A stretch of 64,000 nucleotides of DNA from Hyphomonas sp. BRH_c22 (GTDB taxonomy: Bacteria; Pseudomonadota; Alphaproteobacteria; Caulobacterales; Hyphomonadaceae): positions 62,001 to 126,000 of the forward strand of contig NZ_LADU01000092.1 of the NCBI RefSeq assembly GCF_000961795.1, written 5' to 3'. A program made the translations under genes and the position numbers. Below the pieces are notes generated by a model, which was not told where the DNA came from, did no database searches, and worked only from the letters and a program-made list of their open reading frames with translations. This document shows, in pieces, positions 36,337 through 45,767 of the stretch (position 1 is its first letter; each line of letters starts with the position of its first letter).

Positions 36337-37463
36337 TAGTTGTTCTCCTCGTTCAAGCGGCGCCAGCCCTCTATGGTCAGGCCGTATCCGTCAAGCCCCG
36401 CAACGCGGGTGGGCTGCGTATTGGACAGGAAGGTCATCTTGCGAACGCCAAGATCCCTCAGGATCTGGGCCCCCACGCCATATTCACGCAGCGGCGCGGA
36501 CGGATCGATCGCCGTTGCGGACTTCAGGCCCAGGCGCTCTGACAGCGCGTTCGGGCGCATCGTGTTGACGAACACGATCACCCCGGGCTCCTCAGCTTCG
36601 CAGATGATGCGCATGGCCCGCTCGACCAGGCCCTGGCGCGGGCCGGACTCGCCGAGAATATCCGCCAGGACGTCCGCGCGGTGGACCCGGACAATGGTCG
36701 TGGAATCCGGTGTGATTTCACCATGAACGATGGCGATATGCTCGGAGCCATCGAGATTGTTACGGAAGCAGACTGTTTTGAAACCTTCTCCATAGGCGGA
36801 GTGGAGCGGTGCTTCGACGCGGCGCTCAAGGAACCGGTCATTCTCGCGGCGCCAGTGGATCAGGTCTGCAATCGTCCCGATTTTCAGGTTGTGGAACTGC
36901 GCGAAGGCCACGAGGTCCGGCAGGCGCGCCATCGACCCGTCATCATTCATCACTTCGCAGATCACGCCGGCGGGATAGAGCCCGGCCATGCGCGATATGT
37001 CGACTGCCGCTTCCGTGTGGCCTGCACGCACCAGCGTACCGCCTTCTTTTGCGATCAACGGAAAGACATGCCCTGGCGAGACAATGTCGTCGTGGTCAGC
37101 GGTCGGGTCGATGGCAACCGCAATGGTGCGGGCACGATCATGCGCGGAGATGCCGGTCGTCACGCCCTCTTTCGCTTCGATCGAGACGGTGAACGCGGTC
37201 TGCATGCTCTCACGATTGTTACGCGTCATCGGATCAAGGTTGAGCGTGTGGGCACGTTCGGGGGTCATCGCGAGACAGATCAGCCCGCGGCCATGACGCG
37301 CCATGAAGTTGACGTGCTCCGGCGTCGCGAAATTGGCCGGGATGATCAGGTCTCCCTCATTCTCGCGATCATCGGCATCGACAAGAATGAACATGCGGCC
37401 GTTGCGGGCCTCTTCGATGATCTCGTCAATCGACGAAATCGCGTGCTGGAATTCATCAGACAT
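36336..37463 (-). CDS. ribBA: RibB (DHBP synthase) fused to a degenerate GTP cyclohydrolase II domain
   Basis: 375 residues. The N-terminal half (to about 205) is a complete 3,4-dihydroxy-2-butanone 4-phosphate synthase (VDADDRENEGDLIIPANFAT, DPTADHDDIVSPGHVFPL, GGTLVRAGHTEAAVDISRMA, CEVMNDDGSMARLPDL). The C-terminal half has the GTP cyclohydrolase II fold but lacks the three zinc-binding cysteines expected in a CxxDxxGSxxCxC-type loop; here the region reads VRVHRADVLADILGESGPR. It keeps EYGVGAQILRDLGVRKMTFL and a C-terminal YGLTI motif. Only the RibB activity is likely, so GTP cyclohydrolase must be supplied by another gene. Overlaps ribE by eight bases. Confidence 0.93.
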   Translation of the reverse strand: MSDEFQHAISSIDEIIEEARNGRMFILVDADDRENEGDLIIPANFATPEHVNFMARHGRGLICLAMTPERAHTLNLDPMTRNNRESMQTAFTVSIEAKEGVTTGISAHDRARTIAVAIDPTADHDDIVSPGHVFPLIAKEGGTLVRAGHTEAAVDISRMAGLYPAGVICEVMNDDGSMARLPDLVAFAQFHNLKIGTIADLIHWRRENDRFLERRVEAPLHSAYGEGFKTVCFRNNLDGSEHIAIVHGEITPDSTTIVRVHRADVLADILGESGPRQGLVERAMRIICEAEEPGVIVFVNTMRPNALSERLGLKSATAIDPSAPLREYGVGAQILRDLGVRKMTFLSNTQPTRVAGLDGYGLTIEGWRRLNEENN

Positions 37464-38088
37464 TTTGAGGGGGTCCTTCCGGCGCGTCGGCGCCTATCAT
37501 GCGGGCCACATAGCGTGCCAGCATATCGATCTCAAGGTTTACGTGGGAGCCGGGTGCCAGTTCTGAAAGTGTTGTGACGTCCCAGGTATGGGGGATGATG
37601 GCCAGCTGGAAATCGCCATTTGGCAAGGCCTCTGCCACAGTGAGGGACACGCCATTGATGGCGGCCGACCCTTTGGTTGCAAAATAGCGCGCGATTGCCG
37701 CAGGGGGACGAATGGTGAGCCGCCAGCTTTGCCCTTCCGGTTCAATCGATACGACCTCACCGACGCCATCGACATGGCCAAACACGAAATGGCCGCCAAG
37801 CTCGTCGCCGAGCTTCAGGCTTTGTTCGAGATTGACGCGCGAGCCGACATTCCATTCGCCAAGCACGGTTTTTAACAGGGTTTCCGGAACAGCCTCGACG
37901 GCAAACCATGCCCCGCGCTCCCCCTGCCCCATATCCACGACCGTAAGGCATACGCCGGAATGCATGATCGACGCCCCCATGGCGACGCCGTCGAGCGGAT
38001 AGCCGCTTTCGACTTCGAAGCGCATGAGGCCATTGCGCGCCTCGGCCTTGCGGACCGTTCCGACGTCAGTGACGAGACCAGTAAACAT
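37456..38088 (-). CDS. ribE: Riboflavin synthase alpha chain
   Basis: 210 residues. Trimeric enzyme dismutating lumazine to riboflavin. Two lumazine-binding repeats: MFTGLVTDVGTV, MHSGVCLTVV and LGGHFVFGHVDGVGEV in the first, GSAAINGVSLTVAEALPNG and DMLARYVARM in the second. The start at 38088 is canonical (MFTGLV). Lies between ribD(reductase) and ribBA. Confidence 0.96.
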   Translation of the reverse strand: MFTGLVTDVGTVRKAEARNGLMRFEVESGYPLDGVAMGASIMHSGVCLTVVDMGQGERGAWFAVEAVPETLLKTVLGEWNVGSRVNLEQSLKLGDELGGHFVFGHVDGVGEVVSIEPEGQSWRLTIRPPAAIARYFATKGSAAINGVSLTVAEALPNGDFQLAIIPHTWDVTTLSELAPGSHVNLEIDMLARYVARMIGADAPEGPPQNV

Positions 38089-38117
38089 TGCGGGGCGTAT
38101 CCTTTGCCGGACTTATG

Positions 38118-38765
38118 CTAAATTCGAACATAAGTATCGAGAACGTCATCTCCAATCCGTTCCGTTGCGACAGGCCGCCAGCGTGACGCAGAGGCAAGAT
38201 CGCTGAGCCCCAGCCCGCCAAGCGCCGGAAGGCCGTCCCCGCCGATCAGGATTGGTGCGCGGAACCAGGCGATCTCGTCAACAAGCCCGGCCCGGATGAA
38301 GGACGCAGCCAGAGTTCCCCCGCCTTCCAGCAGGATGGAGGTGATCCCCTCGCCTTCTGCGCGGCGCACAAGCGCGGTTACGTCCACGCGCAGCCCGTTT
38401 CCACACTGCCAGATGTCAACGCCGCTGGCCGCGAGGATATCCTGCGGCTGGCCTGCCGTTGCGACAACGACAGGGCCACTGGAAATGGACTGGACAAGGC
38501 GCGATTGTTTCGGGGTCCGTCCGCTGGAGTCAGCGACAATGCGAATTGGCTGCCTGGCAGGCATGGGCACGGTGCGGGCCGTGAGCAGCGGGTCGTCGGC
38601 CAGGACGGTGCCGATGCCCACGAGGACGGCATCGTGTGCGGCGCGCATCTGGTGGGCGCGTGCGCGGGAACCACTCGTCGTGATCCACTGGCTGGTGCCG
38701 TCAGCCAGCGCAATACGCGCATCCAGCGACGTTGCGATCTTGAGGGTGACCCTCACGCCGCTCAT
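38118..38765 (-). CDS. RibD reductase domain only (5-amino-6-(5-phosphoribosylamino)uracil reductase)
   Basis: 215 residues, about 145 shorter than bifunctional RibD. It corresponds only to the C-terminal, NADPH-dependent reductase half ([60 protein letters not shown]). The zinc deaminase half (HAE, PCxxxGxTPPC) is absent, and the preceding gene is nrdR with a four-base ATGA overlap, so no lost N-terminus is hidden in the DNA. The deaminase must be encoded elsewhere. Probably functional because it keeps its place in the riboflavin operon. Confidence 0.88.
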   Translation of the reverse strand: MSGVRVTLKIATSLDARIALADGTSQWITTSGSRARAHQMRAAHDAVLVGIGTVLADDPLLTARTVPMPARQPIRIVADSSGRTPKQSRLVQSISSGPVVVATAGQPQDILAASGVDIWQCGNGLRVDVTALVRRAEGEGITSILLEGGGTLAASFIRAGLVDEIAWFRAPILIGGDGLPALGGLGLSDLASASRWRPVATERIGDDVLDTYVRI

Positions 38766-39232
38766 AACTCGTCATTGTCTTCTTCGAGCGCAGTTTTTTC
38801 GATGAACTGCGCAAAGTCGCTCGGATCCTTGAAGTCACGATAAACGCTGGCATAGCGGACATAGCCAACAGGATCGACGCGCTTGAGGGATTCCATGACC
38901 AGTTCGCCGAGCTGGGAAGATGGCACTTCGGACTCGCCGGCGCTTTCCAGTTTCCGCACGATTCCGGACACCATCTGGTCGATGCGTTCGCGGTCCACAG
39001 GTCGTTTGCGCACGGCGACAGATATCGACCGGAACAGTTTGTCGCGTTCGAACAAGGACCGTTTTCCGTCGCGCTTCACGACAATGATCTCACGCAGCTG
39101 GACACGCTCGAATGTGGTGAAGCGGGCGCCGCAGCTGTCGCACACGCGACGGCGACGCACTGCGGTGTCGTCTTCAGCCGAACGGCTGTCCTTTACAGCT
39201 GTATTCTCAGAACCACAAAACGGACATCGCAA
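38762..39232 (-). CDS. nrdR: Transcriptional repressor NrdR
   Basis: 156-residue zinc-ribbon plus ATP-cone repressor of ribonucleotide reductase genes. The zinc finger is intact ([35 protein letters not shown]), as is the ATP-cone region ([20 protein letters not shown]). The canonical MRCPFC start is encoded by TTG at 39232; an in-frame stop lies just upstream at 39239-39241, so no ATG is available. Follows glyA by six bases and overlaps ribD(reductase). Confidence 0.95.
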   Translation of the reverse strand: MRCPFCGSENTAVKDSRSAEDDTAVRRRRVCDSCGARFTTFERVQLREIIVVKRDGKRSLFERDKLFRSISVAVRKRPVDRERIDQMVSGIVRKLESAGESEVPSSQLGELVMESLKRVDPVGYVRYASVYRDFKDPSDFAQFIEKTALEEDNDEL

Positions 39233-39238
39233 AGCGCA

Positions 39239-40546
39239 TCAAGCTCCAAGGCCGTCGTAAATCGGGAACCGGGCTGTCAGCGACTTCACTTCAGCGCGGA
39301 CCTTGTCTTCAACCGCCGTGCTTTCACCCGCCGCGACTGCGTCCACGACCTCACCGATCCAGTTGCCGATCTGCGTGAATTCCGGCTCGCGAAAGCCGCG
39401 CGTCGTTCCAGCGGGCGACCCAACACGAATGCCGCTGGTAATGGTCGGCTTGGCCGGATCGAAAGGTACGCCGTTCTTGTTGCAGGTGATGAAGGCGCGT
39501 TCCAGCGCCTGTTCTGCGTCACGGCCGGTCACCTGCTTGGGACGCAGGTCGATCAGCGCGAGGTGCGTGTCCGTGCCGCCAGACACAACATCCAGCCCGC
39601 CGGTCTTGCAGGCCGCAGCCATGGCCTGCGCATTCGCCACGACCTGGGCGGCGTAGGCCTTGAACTCAGGCGTCAGCGCTTCGCCGAACGCGACCGCCTT
39701 GGCGGCGATGACATGCATCAGCGGACCGCCCTGAATGCCCGGGAAAATGGCCGAGTTGATCTTCTTGGCGAGCGCCTCGTCATTGGTCAGGATCATGCCG
39801 CCGCGCGGTCCGCGAAGCGTCTTGTGCGTGGTGGTCGTCGCGACGTGGCAATGCTCTAGCGGGTTGGGGTGAACACCGCCCGCCACGAGACCGGCAAAGT
39901 GCGCCATATCGACAAGGAAGATCGCGCCGACTTCATCGGCGATCTCGCGGAATTTCCGGAAATCGATCTGCCGCGGATAGGCAGAGCCGCCCGCAATGAT
40001 CATCTGCGGACGATGGGCCTTGGCCAGACGCTCGACTTCCACGAAATCGATCTGGTCATCTTCGCGCCGAACACCATACTGGACGGCGTTGAACCATTTG
40101 CCGGACTGGTTCGGCTTGGCGCCGTGCGTGAGGTGGCCACCGGCATCAAGGCTCATGCCAAGAATTGTGTCACCCGGCTTCAGCACGGCCTGGAACACGC
40201 CCTGATTGGCCTGGCTGCCCGAATTGGGCTGCACATTGGCGTATTGGCAGTTGAACAGGGCCTTGGCGCGCTCAATCGCCAGGTTTTCGGCGATATCGAC
40301 AAATTCGCAACCGCCATAATAGCGCTTGCCGGGATAGCCTTCGGCATACTTGTTCGTGAGAATTGATCCCTGCGCGTCCAGCACGGCCCGCGACACGATA
40401 TTCTCCGAGGCAATCAATTCAATCTGATGCTGTTGGCGCGACCGTTCAGCCGCTATGGCCGCAAACAGTTCGGGATCAGCTTCTGACACCGACATTGTAA
40501 AGAAACCGCGCTGCTTGATCTGCGCGGGTGCTGCCGTGTCAGCCAT
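39239..40546 (-). CDS. glyA: Serine hydroxymethyltransferase GlyA
   Basis: 435 residues from the ATG at 40546, with GGAG at a good distance. PLP enzyme interconverting serine and glycine and feeding one-carbon units into folate. Motifs: [46 protein letters not shown], and the PLP lysine in [19 protein letters not shown]. First gene of the glyA-nrdR-ribD'-ribE-ribBA-ribH-nusB operon. The 221-bp spacer to divergent mucR holds the promoters; it is AT-rich on the mucR side but no clear element stands out. Confidence 0.97.
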   Translation of the reverse strand: MADTAAPAQIKQRGFFTMSVSEADPELFAAIAAERSRQQHQIELIASENIVSRAVLDAQGSILTNKYAEGYPGKRYYGGCEFVDIAENLAIERAKALFNCQYANVQPNSGSQANQGVFQAVLKPGDTILGMSLDAGGHLTHGAKPNQSGKWFNAVQYGVRREDDQIDFVEVERLAKAHRPQMIIAGGSAYPRQIDFRKFREIADEVGAIFLVDMAHFAGLVAGGVHPNPLEHCHVATTTTHKTLRGPRGGMILTNDEALAKKINSAIFPGIQGGPLMHVIAAKAVAFGEALTPEFKAYAAQVVANAQAMAAACKTGGLDVVSGGTDTHLALIDLRPKQVTGRDAEQALERAFITCNKNGVPFDPAKPTITSGIRVGSPAGTTRGFREPEFTQIGNWIGEVVDAVAAGESTAVEDKVRAEVKSLTARFPIYDGLGA

Positions 40547-40767
40547 GAGAATCTCCGTTAGCAAGGGTCAGCACGTCTTTACGCCGCCTGCACTCCTGCT
40601 GCAACCACGACGATTTACCAAGAACAGCATGCAATTCGTAGTATTCTTTGCCATCCAAATCGGCGAATATTGGGTGCCATTACTTGAATTTATATGATAT
40701 TTATAGGGAACGGGGCTGAATCATCTCGCAAACTGCGCACATTTATCGCAACGGGGCATCGTTAATC

Positions 40768-41172
40768 ATGGGTGAAATCGACCACACCGATGCGCTGGAA
40801 ATGACGACGAGCATCGTGTCGTCATTCGTAGCCAACAATGCAGTTCCAGTCTCTGAGCTGCCGGAATTGATAAAGGCTGTCCATGGCACGATTGTCAGTC
40901 TGTCAAAAGCAGAGCCTGCCACGGAAGATGCGCCGGAACCTGCAGTGCCTGTTGCGAAATCCATCACGCAAGACTACCTGATCTGTCTTGAAGATGGCCG
41001 GAAACTGAAGATGTTGAAGCGCTATCTTCGTTCCCGCTATGACATGACACCGGAAGAGTACCGGGCACGCTGGAACCTGCCTGCCGAATACCCGATGGTT
41101 GCCCCGAACTATGCCAAAATCCGGTCGCAGCACGCCAGAGACATTGGCCTCGGCAAGAAGAAGTCACGGTAA
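40768..41172 (+). CDS. mucR: MucR/Ros-family transcriptional regulator with lost zinc ligands
   Basis: 134 residues. Alphaproteobacterial H-NS-like regulator that binds AT-rich DNA. The N-terminal oligomerisation part (TTSIVSSFVANNAVPVSELP, LIKAVHGTIVSL) is followed by the Ros fold (YLICLEDGRKLKMLKRYLRS, YDMTPEEYRARWNLPAEYPM, VAPNYAKIRSQHARDIGLG). Ros binds zinc with Cys-X2-Cys and two His; here the aligned residues are Cys, Asp, Tyr and Tyr. The fold is probably zinc-independent, as reported for some Ros homologues. Confidence 0.93.
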   Translation: MGEIDHTDALEMTTSIVSSFVANNAVPVSELPELIKAVHGTIVSLSKAEPATEDAPEPAVPVAKSITQDYLICLEDGRKLKMLKRYLRSRYDMTPEEYRARWNLPAEYPMVAPNYAKIRSQHARDIGLGKKKSR

Positions 41173-41213
41173 AATATAAAGTATTCGATGAAAAACAGAT
41201 AAATCAGGGCGCC

Positions 41214-42431
41214 TCAGGCAGCCTGATCGAGACCCAGTTGCTTCCATACCGCAAGAATAGCCGCCACCAGCTCATCCATCATGGCCTCGCCGTGAACCGG
41301 GCTTGGCGTAAACCGCAAGCGCTCAGTGCCACGCGGAACGGTGGGGTAGTTGATCGGCTGAACATAGATGCCGAAATCGAACAAGAGTGTGTCGGACAGC
41401 GCCTTGCAGCGCTCAGGGTCACCAACGAGCAGCGGCACGATATGCGAGGGTGAGTCCATGACAGGCAGGCCCGCATCCGCGAACTTCTGCTTGAGCAACG
41501 CTGCATTCGCCTGGTGCACGGACCGCAAACGGCGCCCCTCATCGGTGCGCAACTTGGATACGCTCTCAAGCGCACCTGCCGCCATGACCGGGCAGGTCGA
41601 CGTCGTGAAGATAAATCCGGAGGCCATCGAACGGATCGAGTCGATCACCGTCGAATGCCCGGCGATATATCCGCCCATCACGCCATAGGCCTTGCCCAGC
41701 GTGCCTTCAATAATGTCTATCCGGTCGGCGAGGCCCCGCATTTCTGCGACCCCTGCCCCGTTATGCCCGTACAGCCCGACCGCGTGGACCTCGTCCAGAT
41801 AGGTCAGGGCGTCGAATTCATCCGCCAGATCGCAAAGCTCTTCCATCCGGCCGAAATCGCCATCCATAGAATAGACGCTTTCAAACGCGATCAGCTTGGG
41901 CCGTTTCGGGTCATCGAGTTCCAGCAAGGCACGGAGATGGTCGACATCGTTATGGCGGAAAATGCGGCGGTCCAGACCCGACCGGCGAATGCCTTCAATC
42001 ATGGATGCGTGGTTTAGCGCATCGGAATAGATGATCATGTCGGGCAGGATCTTGCCCAGCGTCGATAGCGTCGCCTCGTTGGATACATAGCCCGATGTGA
42101 ACAAGAGCGCCGATTCCTTGCCATGCAGGTCGGACAGTTCCCGCTCAAGATCGACATGGTAGCGTGTCGTACCCGATATATTGCGCGTTCCGCCCGAACC
42201 CGCACCAAAGCTGTCGATCGCCTCGTGCATCGCATTGATCACGTCATCATCCTGGCCCATGCCGAGATAATCGTTCGAGCACCAGATCGTGACTTCCCGT
42301 TCGCCATCTTCAAACCGCGCGGTCGCCTTGGGAAACCGTCCGCGATGGCGGTGAAGATCGATGAAGACCCGATAGCGGCCTTCGCCATGGATTTCGCCGA
42401 GGGCGTCTTCGAATGCTTTGAGATGCTTCAT
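41214..42431 (-). CDS. hemA: 5-aminolevulinate synthase (C4/Shemin pathway)
   Basis: 405 residues. PLP enzyme condensing glycine with succinyl-CoA to start heme synthesis, typical of Alphaproteobacteria. Motifs: [64 protein letters not shown] and the PLP lysine in [17 protein letters not shown]. An FNR/FixK-like box lies about 60 bp upstream, matching the oxygen control known for this gene in related bacteria. Convergent with mucR. Confidence 0.96.
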   Translation of the reverse strand: MKHLKAFEDALGEIHGEGRYRVFIDLHRHRGRFPKATARFEDGEREVTIWCSNDYLGMGQDDDVINAMHEAIDSFGAGSGGTRNISGTTRYHVDLERELSDLHGKESALLFTSGYVSNEATLSTLGKILPDMIIYSDALNHASMIEGIRRSGLDRRIFRHNDVDHLRALLELDDPKRPKLIAFESVYSMDGDFGRMEELCDLADEFDALTYLDEVHAVGLYGHNGAGVAEMRGLADRIDIIEGTLGKAYGVMGGYIAGHSTVIDSIRSMASGFIFTTSTCPVMAAGALESVSKLRTDEGRRLRSVHQANAALLKQKFADAGLPVMDSPSHIVPLLVGDPERCKALSDTLLFDFGIYVQPINYPTVPRGTERLRFTPSPVHGEAMMDELVAAILAVWKQLGLDQAA

Positions 42432-42485
42432 GGCTTGTGGTCGCCCTTTTGGATTTCTGGCGTTAGATAAGCGGGCTCGGCCCGG

Positions 42486-42499
42486 TTGATAATCCTCAA
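42486..42499. promoter_or_regulatory. FNR/FixK-like box upstream of hemA
   Basis: TTGATAATCCTCAA carries the perfect core TTGA-N6-TCAA. Against the full consensus TTGAT-N4-ATCAA nine of ten positions match. Its centre is about 61 bp before the hemA start codon. FnrL/FixK control of hemA is known in Rhodobacter and Bradyrhizobium; here it is inferred. Confidence 0.6.
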
Positions 42500-42538
42500 C
42501 TACGACAAAGGCTGTTTTTGTCGCATACGTGGATACCC

Positions 42539-43315
42539 TTAGGAGTCATATCCGGGCGACTGGCGGTCCAGCTTGCGCAACAGCGCCGGCCAGGCGAGGC
42601 GGTTGGCCAGCACTTTCGTGCCTTCAGGATTGCTCTGGCCCTTGACGACATTTTGAACGGCTTCAGGAGCGACAATGACACCGTCCCGGCCCGCCGACAG
42701 TGCGCGAACCTGCATCGTGCAGGCACGCTCAAGGAAGAACATGCGCAGGAATGTCTCAGCTGCGGTGCCGCCAACGACCAAAGTGCCATGATTGTAGAGC
42801 AACATGGTGTTCTTGGTGCCAAGATCGGCCACGAGGCGTTCACGCTCTCCGAGATCGAGGGCAACACCCTCATAGTCATGGTAGGCCAGATCATGGCGCA
42901 CCAGCATGGATGTCTGGCTTAGGGGCATCAGGCCGTCTTTCTGGCAGGACACGGCAACACCGTCATCGGTATGCAGGTGCATGACGACATGCGCATCCTC
43001 GCGCGCAGCGTGGACAGCCGAGTGAATCGTGAAGCCTGCCGGATTGATGAAATACTCTGTTTCCTGGATGACGTTACCGTCGAGATCGACCTTCACCAGA
43101 GATGAAGCCGTGATCTCTTCAAACAGCATGCCATAAGGGTTGATAAGGAAATGATGGTCCGGACCCGGCACGCGGTGGGAAATGTGGGTGAAGATCATGT
43201 CGTCCCAGCCATGAAGGGCGACAAGCCGGTACATCGCAGCCAGATCGACGCGCGCTTTCCACTCGTCCGCGCTTACGGATCCGCGAATATCAACCTTCTG
43301 GGCACCATCGGCCAT
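42539..43315 (-). CDS. Class II aldolase/adducin-family protein
   Basis: 258 residues from the ATG at 43315 with GGAGGACAA upstream; an ATG at 43330 would add five. Zinc-type class II aldolase fold: [38 protein letters not shown], the metal histidines in [15 protein letters not shown] and [19 protein letters not shown]. Family members cleave fuculose- or rhamnulose-phosphate, but this branch is of unknown substrate. Divergent from NAD kinase across a spacer with an inverted repeat. Confidence 0.88.
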   Translation of the reverse strand: MADGAQKVDIRGSVSADEWKARVDLAAMYRLVALHGWDDMIFTHISHRVPGPDHHFLINPYGMLFEEITASSLVKVDLDGNVIQETEYFINPAGFTIHSAVHAAREDAHVVMHLHTDDGVAVSCQKDGLMPLSQTSMLVRHDLAYHDYEGVALDLGERERLVADLGTKNTMLLYNHGTLVVGGTAAETFLRMFFLERACTMQVRALSAGRDGVIVAPEAVQNVVKGQSNPEGTKVLANRLAWPALLRKLDRQSPGYDS

Positions 43316-43376
43316 TCCATTGTCCTCCATCTTTTCGAAGGAAAGTACCGGAAATCGCAGGCACACGCCAGTCAAA

Positions 43377-43394
43377 CCTGACACTGGCGTCAGG
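43377..43394. promoter_or_regulatory. Inverted repeat between aldolase and NAD kinase genes
   Basis: CCTGAC-ACTGGC-GTCAGG: six-base arms around a six-base spacer. It has the same TGAC-N6-GTCA plan as sites upstream of the P450 gene and glnB. It lies 62-79 bp before the aldolase start and 59-76 bp before the NAD kinase start. Confidence 0.4.
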
Positions 43395-43452
43395 ATAGCG
43401 CAGGCATCGAACGCCTTGACGATTGTTCCGGCGCCGCCGACATGTGGGCGGC

Positions 43453-44220
43453 ATGACCCAGTTACGACTATCCTTTTTCGCCTCCAAGCGTCCTGAAGCG
43501 CAGGAAGCCCTGCCTGAGTTGCAGCGACTTTACGGACACGTACCGGAAGAGGACGCCGACGTGATCGTCGCTGTTGGCGGCGATGGGGCGATGCTCGATA
43601 CGCTCCGCCGCCGTTTCGATGACAACAAGCCCGTTTACGGCATGCACCGCGGAACCGTGGGATTCCTGATGAATGACTACAGCCTCGAAGGACTGGTCGA
43701 GCGCATCAATGCCGCCGAGCGGGCGAGCATCATTCCCCTCCGCATGATCGCAACCGATACCCATGGCGAACGACACAGAGCGCTGGCCATCAATGAAGTC
43801 TCGCTGCTGCGTCAGACGGCCCAGTCCGCCCGCCTCAAGATCACGGTCGATGACCGAGTACGCATGGAAGAGCTCACCTGTGACGGCGTCATGGTGGCCA
43901 CGCCGTCCGGATCGACCGCCTACAACCTGTCGGCACATGGCCCGATCCTGCCAATTGGCGCCAACCTCCTGGCGCTGACCCCAGTGAGCGCATTCAGGCC
44001 GCGTCGCTGGAAAGGCGCGCTTCTCCGCCACGACGCGATCGTCAACATTGACGTCATCGCCCCCGACCGCCGGCCTGTGGCCGCTGCTGCCGACAATCAG
44101 GAGGTCAGGGACATTGTTCATGTGCAGATACGCGAGAGCCGGGACCGGCGGCTGACCATGCTGTTTGATCCCGGGCATGCGCTGGATGAGCGTATATTAC
44201 GCGAACAATTCGCCTTCTGA
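43453..44220 (+). CDS. nadK: NAD kinase
   Basis: 255 residues. Phosphorylates NAD to NADP. Motifs: VIVAVGGDGAMLDTLRR, GMHRGTVGFLMNDYSLEG, AINEVSLLRQTAQSARLKI and the nucleotide-binding DGVMVATPSGSTAYNLSAHG followed by GPILPIGANLLALTPVSAF. Compact alphaproteobacterial form. The ATG at 43453 (MTQLRLSFFAS) fits the family; upstream codons do not. Confidence 0.95.
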   Translation: MTQLRLSFFASKRPEAQEALPELQRLYGHVPEEDADVIVAVGGDGAMLDTLRRRFDDNKPVYGMHRGTVGFLMNDYSLEGLVERINAAERASIIPLRMIATDTHGERHRALAINEVSLLRQTAQSARLKITVDDRVRMEELTCDGVMVATPSGSTAYNLSAHGPILPIGANLLALTPVSAFRPRRWKGALLRHDAIVNIDVIAPDRRPVAAAADNQEVRDIVHVQIRESRDRRLTMLFDPGHALDERILREQFAF

Positions 44221-44288
44221 TGGAGCCCTGGTTTGTCAGCTTTTTTTAAAGATTGGCTCATAATATCGTCTGGTAGATGCGGGGCGAT

Positions 44289-44849
44289 ATGATGTTCGAC
44301 AAGTTACTAGGGAAATGGCGCCTCGCAAAAGGCCGCACGACCGCTGAAGCAAAGCAGGTCTCCACGCCAGACATATCCCGCGTCATCAAGATCCGCGCCC
44401 CCGAGCAAGCAAGTGAGAAGCCCACAATCGCCATTTCGGTCGATCCGGTAGAACTTGCCGACAAGGCCGAGGCCGCCGTTGATTCCCTTTCCGGGCAGTT
44501 CGATGCCTGGATGTCTGCAGACCTGGACAATTTGATTGCCTCCTGGAACGCCGCCAATGTCCCGGAAGCGACGCCGGAAGCATACCGCGCCGTATTCATG
44601 GCGGCCCACAATATACGCGGGGTCGCCGGATCCTACGGTTACCCCGCCATATCTCGGCTATGCGGATCGCTCGCGACCCTGCTCAGCGACACGCACCCTG
44701 GTGAAAACTCGGCCCTCATAAACCTGCATGTCGAAGCCTGCCGCGCAGCCTTTATCGGCGTCGGAAAAGGGGACGGCTCGGATTCGGTCGCTGACGCTGT
44801 TTGCGATGCGCTCGAGCAATCGGTGGCCTCGAAGGCCGGCGCCAACTGA
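44289..44849 (+). CDS. Orphan histidine phosphotransfer (Hpt) domain protein
   Basis: 186 residues. A basic N-terminal tail and a Pro-containing linker lead into a four-helix Hpt-like domain with FMAAHNIRGVAGSYGYPAIS, where His107 stands in the AHxxKG-type phosphorylation motif (Lys replaced by Arg). The terminal helices are LINLHVEACRAAFIGVGKG and VADAVCDALEQSV. No kinase or response regulator lies next to it, so it is an orphan phosphorelay protein. The start at 44289 has GGGGCG upstream; 44277 and 44292 are alternatives. Ends directly against the Nudix gene's stop. Confidence 0.75.
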   Translation: MMFDKLLGKWRLAKGRTTAEAKQVSTPDISRVIKIRAPEQASEKPTIAISVDPVELADKAEAAVDSLSGQFDAWMSADLDNLIASWNAANVPEATPEAYRAVFMAAHNIRGVAGSYGYPAISRLCGSLATLLSDTHPGENSALINLHVEACRAAFIGVGKGDGSDSVADAVCDALEQSVASKAGAN

Positions 44850-45653
44850 TCAGACATTTACCCGCGACAATAGTTCCACGGTCTGTCCGTATCCTGCCTC
44901 TTCGGGGATGAACAGGCAGGGTTCGCCCGCATCGGTCTTCCCGGCCTGGGGCAGCACTGTCACGATAGGTTCTGCACCGAACCGTTCAGCCGCCTCGGCC
45001 ACTGACGTGCCGCGCGCCAGTTTCACAAGGTTCATACGGGTCGGGAAAATGATCGTGGCTTTGCCGGCAAGCTCCATATCGAGCGCATCGTTTGCGCCAA
45101 GCCAGACGGCATCGGTTGTTTCGCGGCCATCGTGCGCGGCAATCTGGTCCGCCGGAGCTGGCGCCAGGTAGAAATGCGTGTCGAAGCGTTTCGGCATCAT
45201 CTCCGGCGTGATCCAGTGACCAAAGTGGATCAGGCTGTCGAGCGCCAGAACGAGGCCGTTATCGCGTATCAGCTCCAGAAAGCTTTCTTCCCGGCGGTCA
45301 ACAGCGCCGCGGTGTGGTGCAAGCTTCTCGGATATCTCGGGGCCGACAAGCGGCGCGCCGGGTCCACGCCTGTTCTCGTGCCGCGCCAGCAGCAGTCCTG
45401 ACTCCTCGAACGCCTCACGTACCGCCGCAATTCGCGCATCCTGCTGGACCGGCCCAAAGTCGCCGTCGGTATAGGGATCCCAATCAGGACTTGAGTCTTC
45501 ATCATTTGTCTTGCCGCCGGGGAATACGAGCGCACCAGCCGCGAAATCGATCTGGTAATGGCGCTTCACCATGAGGACTTCGGGTGCGGTTTCTCCGTCC
45601 CGAATGATCAGCACAGTGGCTGACAGGTGTGGTGTCGAAGGGGTCTTCGTCAT
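44850..45653 (-). CDS. Nudix hydrolase
   Basis: 267 residues. N-terminal SATVLIIRDGETAPEVLMVK and GALVFPGGKTNDEDSS lead to the Nudix catalytic helix AAVREAFEESGLLL (REUXEEXGU). An insertion of about 20 residues separates the Gly-Gly strand from the helix, as in NUDT19-like proteins. The substrate is unknown (NDP derivatives or CoA compounds are possible). Convergent with the Hpt gene; the two stop codons abut at 44849/44850. Confidence 0.88.
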   Translation of the reverse strand: MTKTPSTPHLSATVLIIRDGETAPEVLMVKRHYQIDFAAGALVFPGGKTNDEDSSPDWDPYTDGDFGPVQQDARIAAVREAFEESGLLLARHENRRGPGAPLVGPEISEKLAPHRGAVDRREESFLELIRDNGLVLALDSLIHFGHWITPEMMPKRFDTHFYLAPAPADQIAAHDGRETTDAVWLGANDALDMELAGKATIIFPTRMNLVKLARGTSVAEAAERFGAEPIVTVLPQAGKTDAGEPCLFIPEEAGYGQTVELLSRVNV

Positions 45654-45767
45654 GCTGGTAACCTCGATTGGTCAAATTTCGCAAAAATGCAGCCGAATAT
45701 CTGCGGGTGATGTTCAACTCTCGCCCTTAGGGAAGGCAAGAGACAACACACAGGAAAGGAGCTGGCC

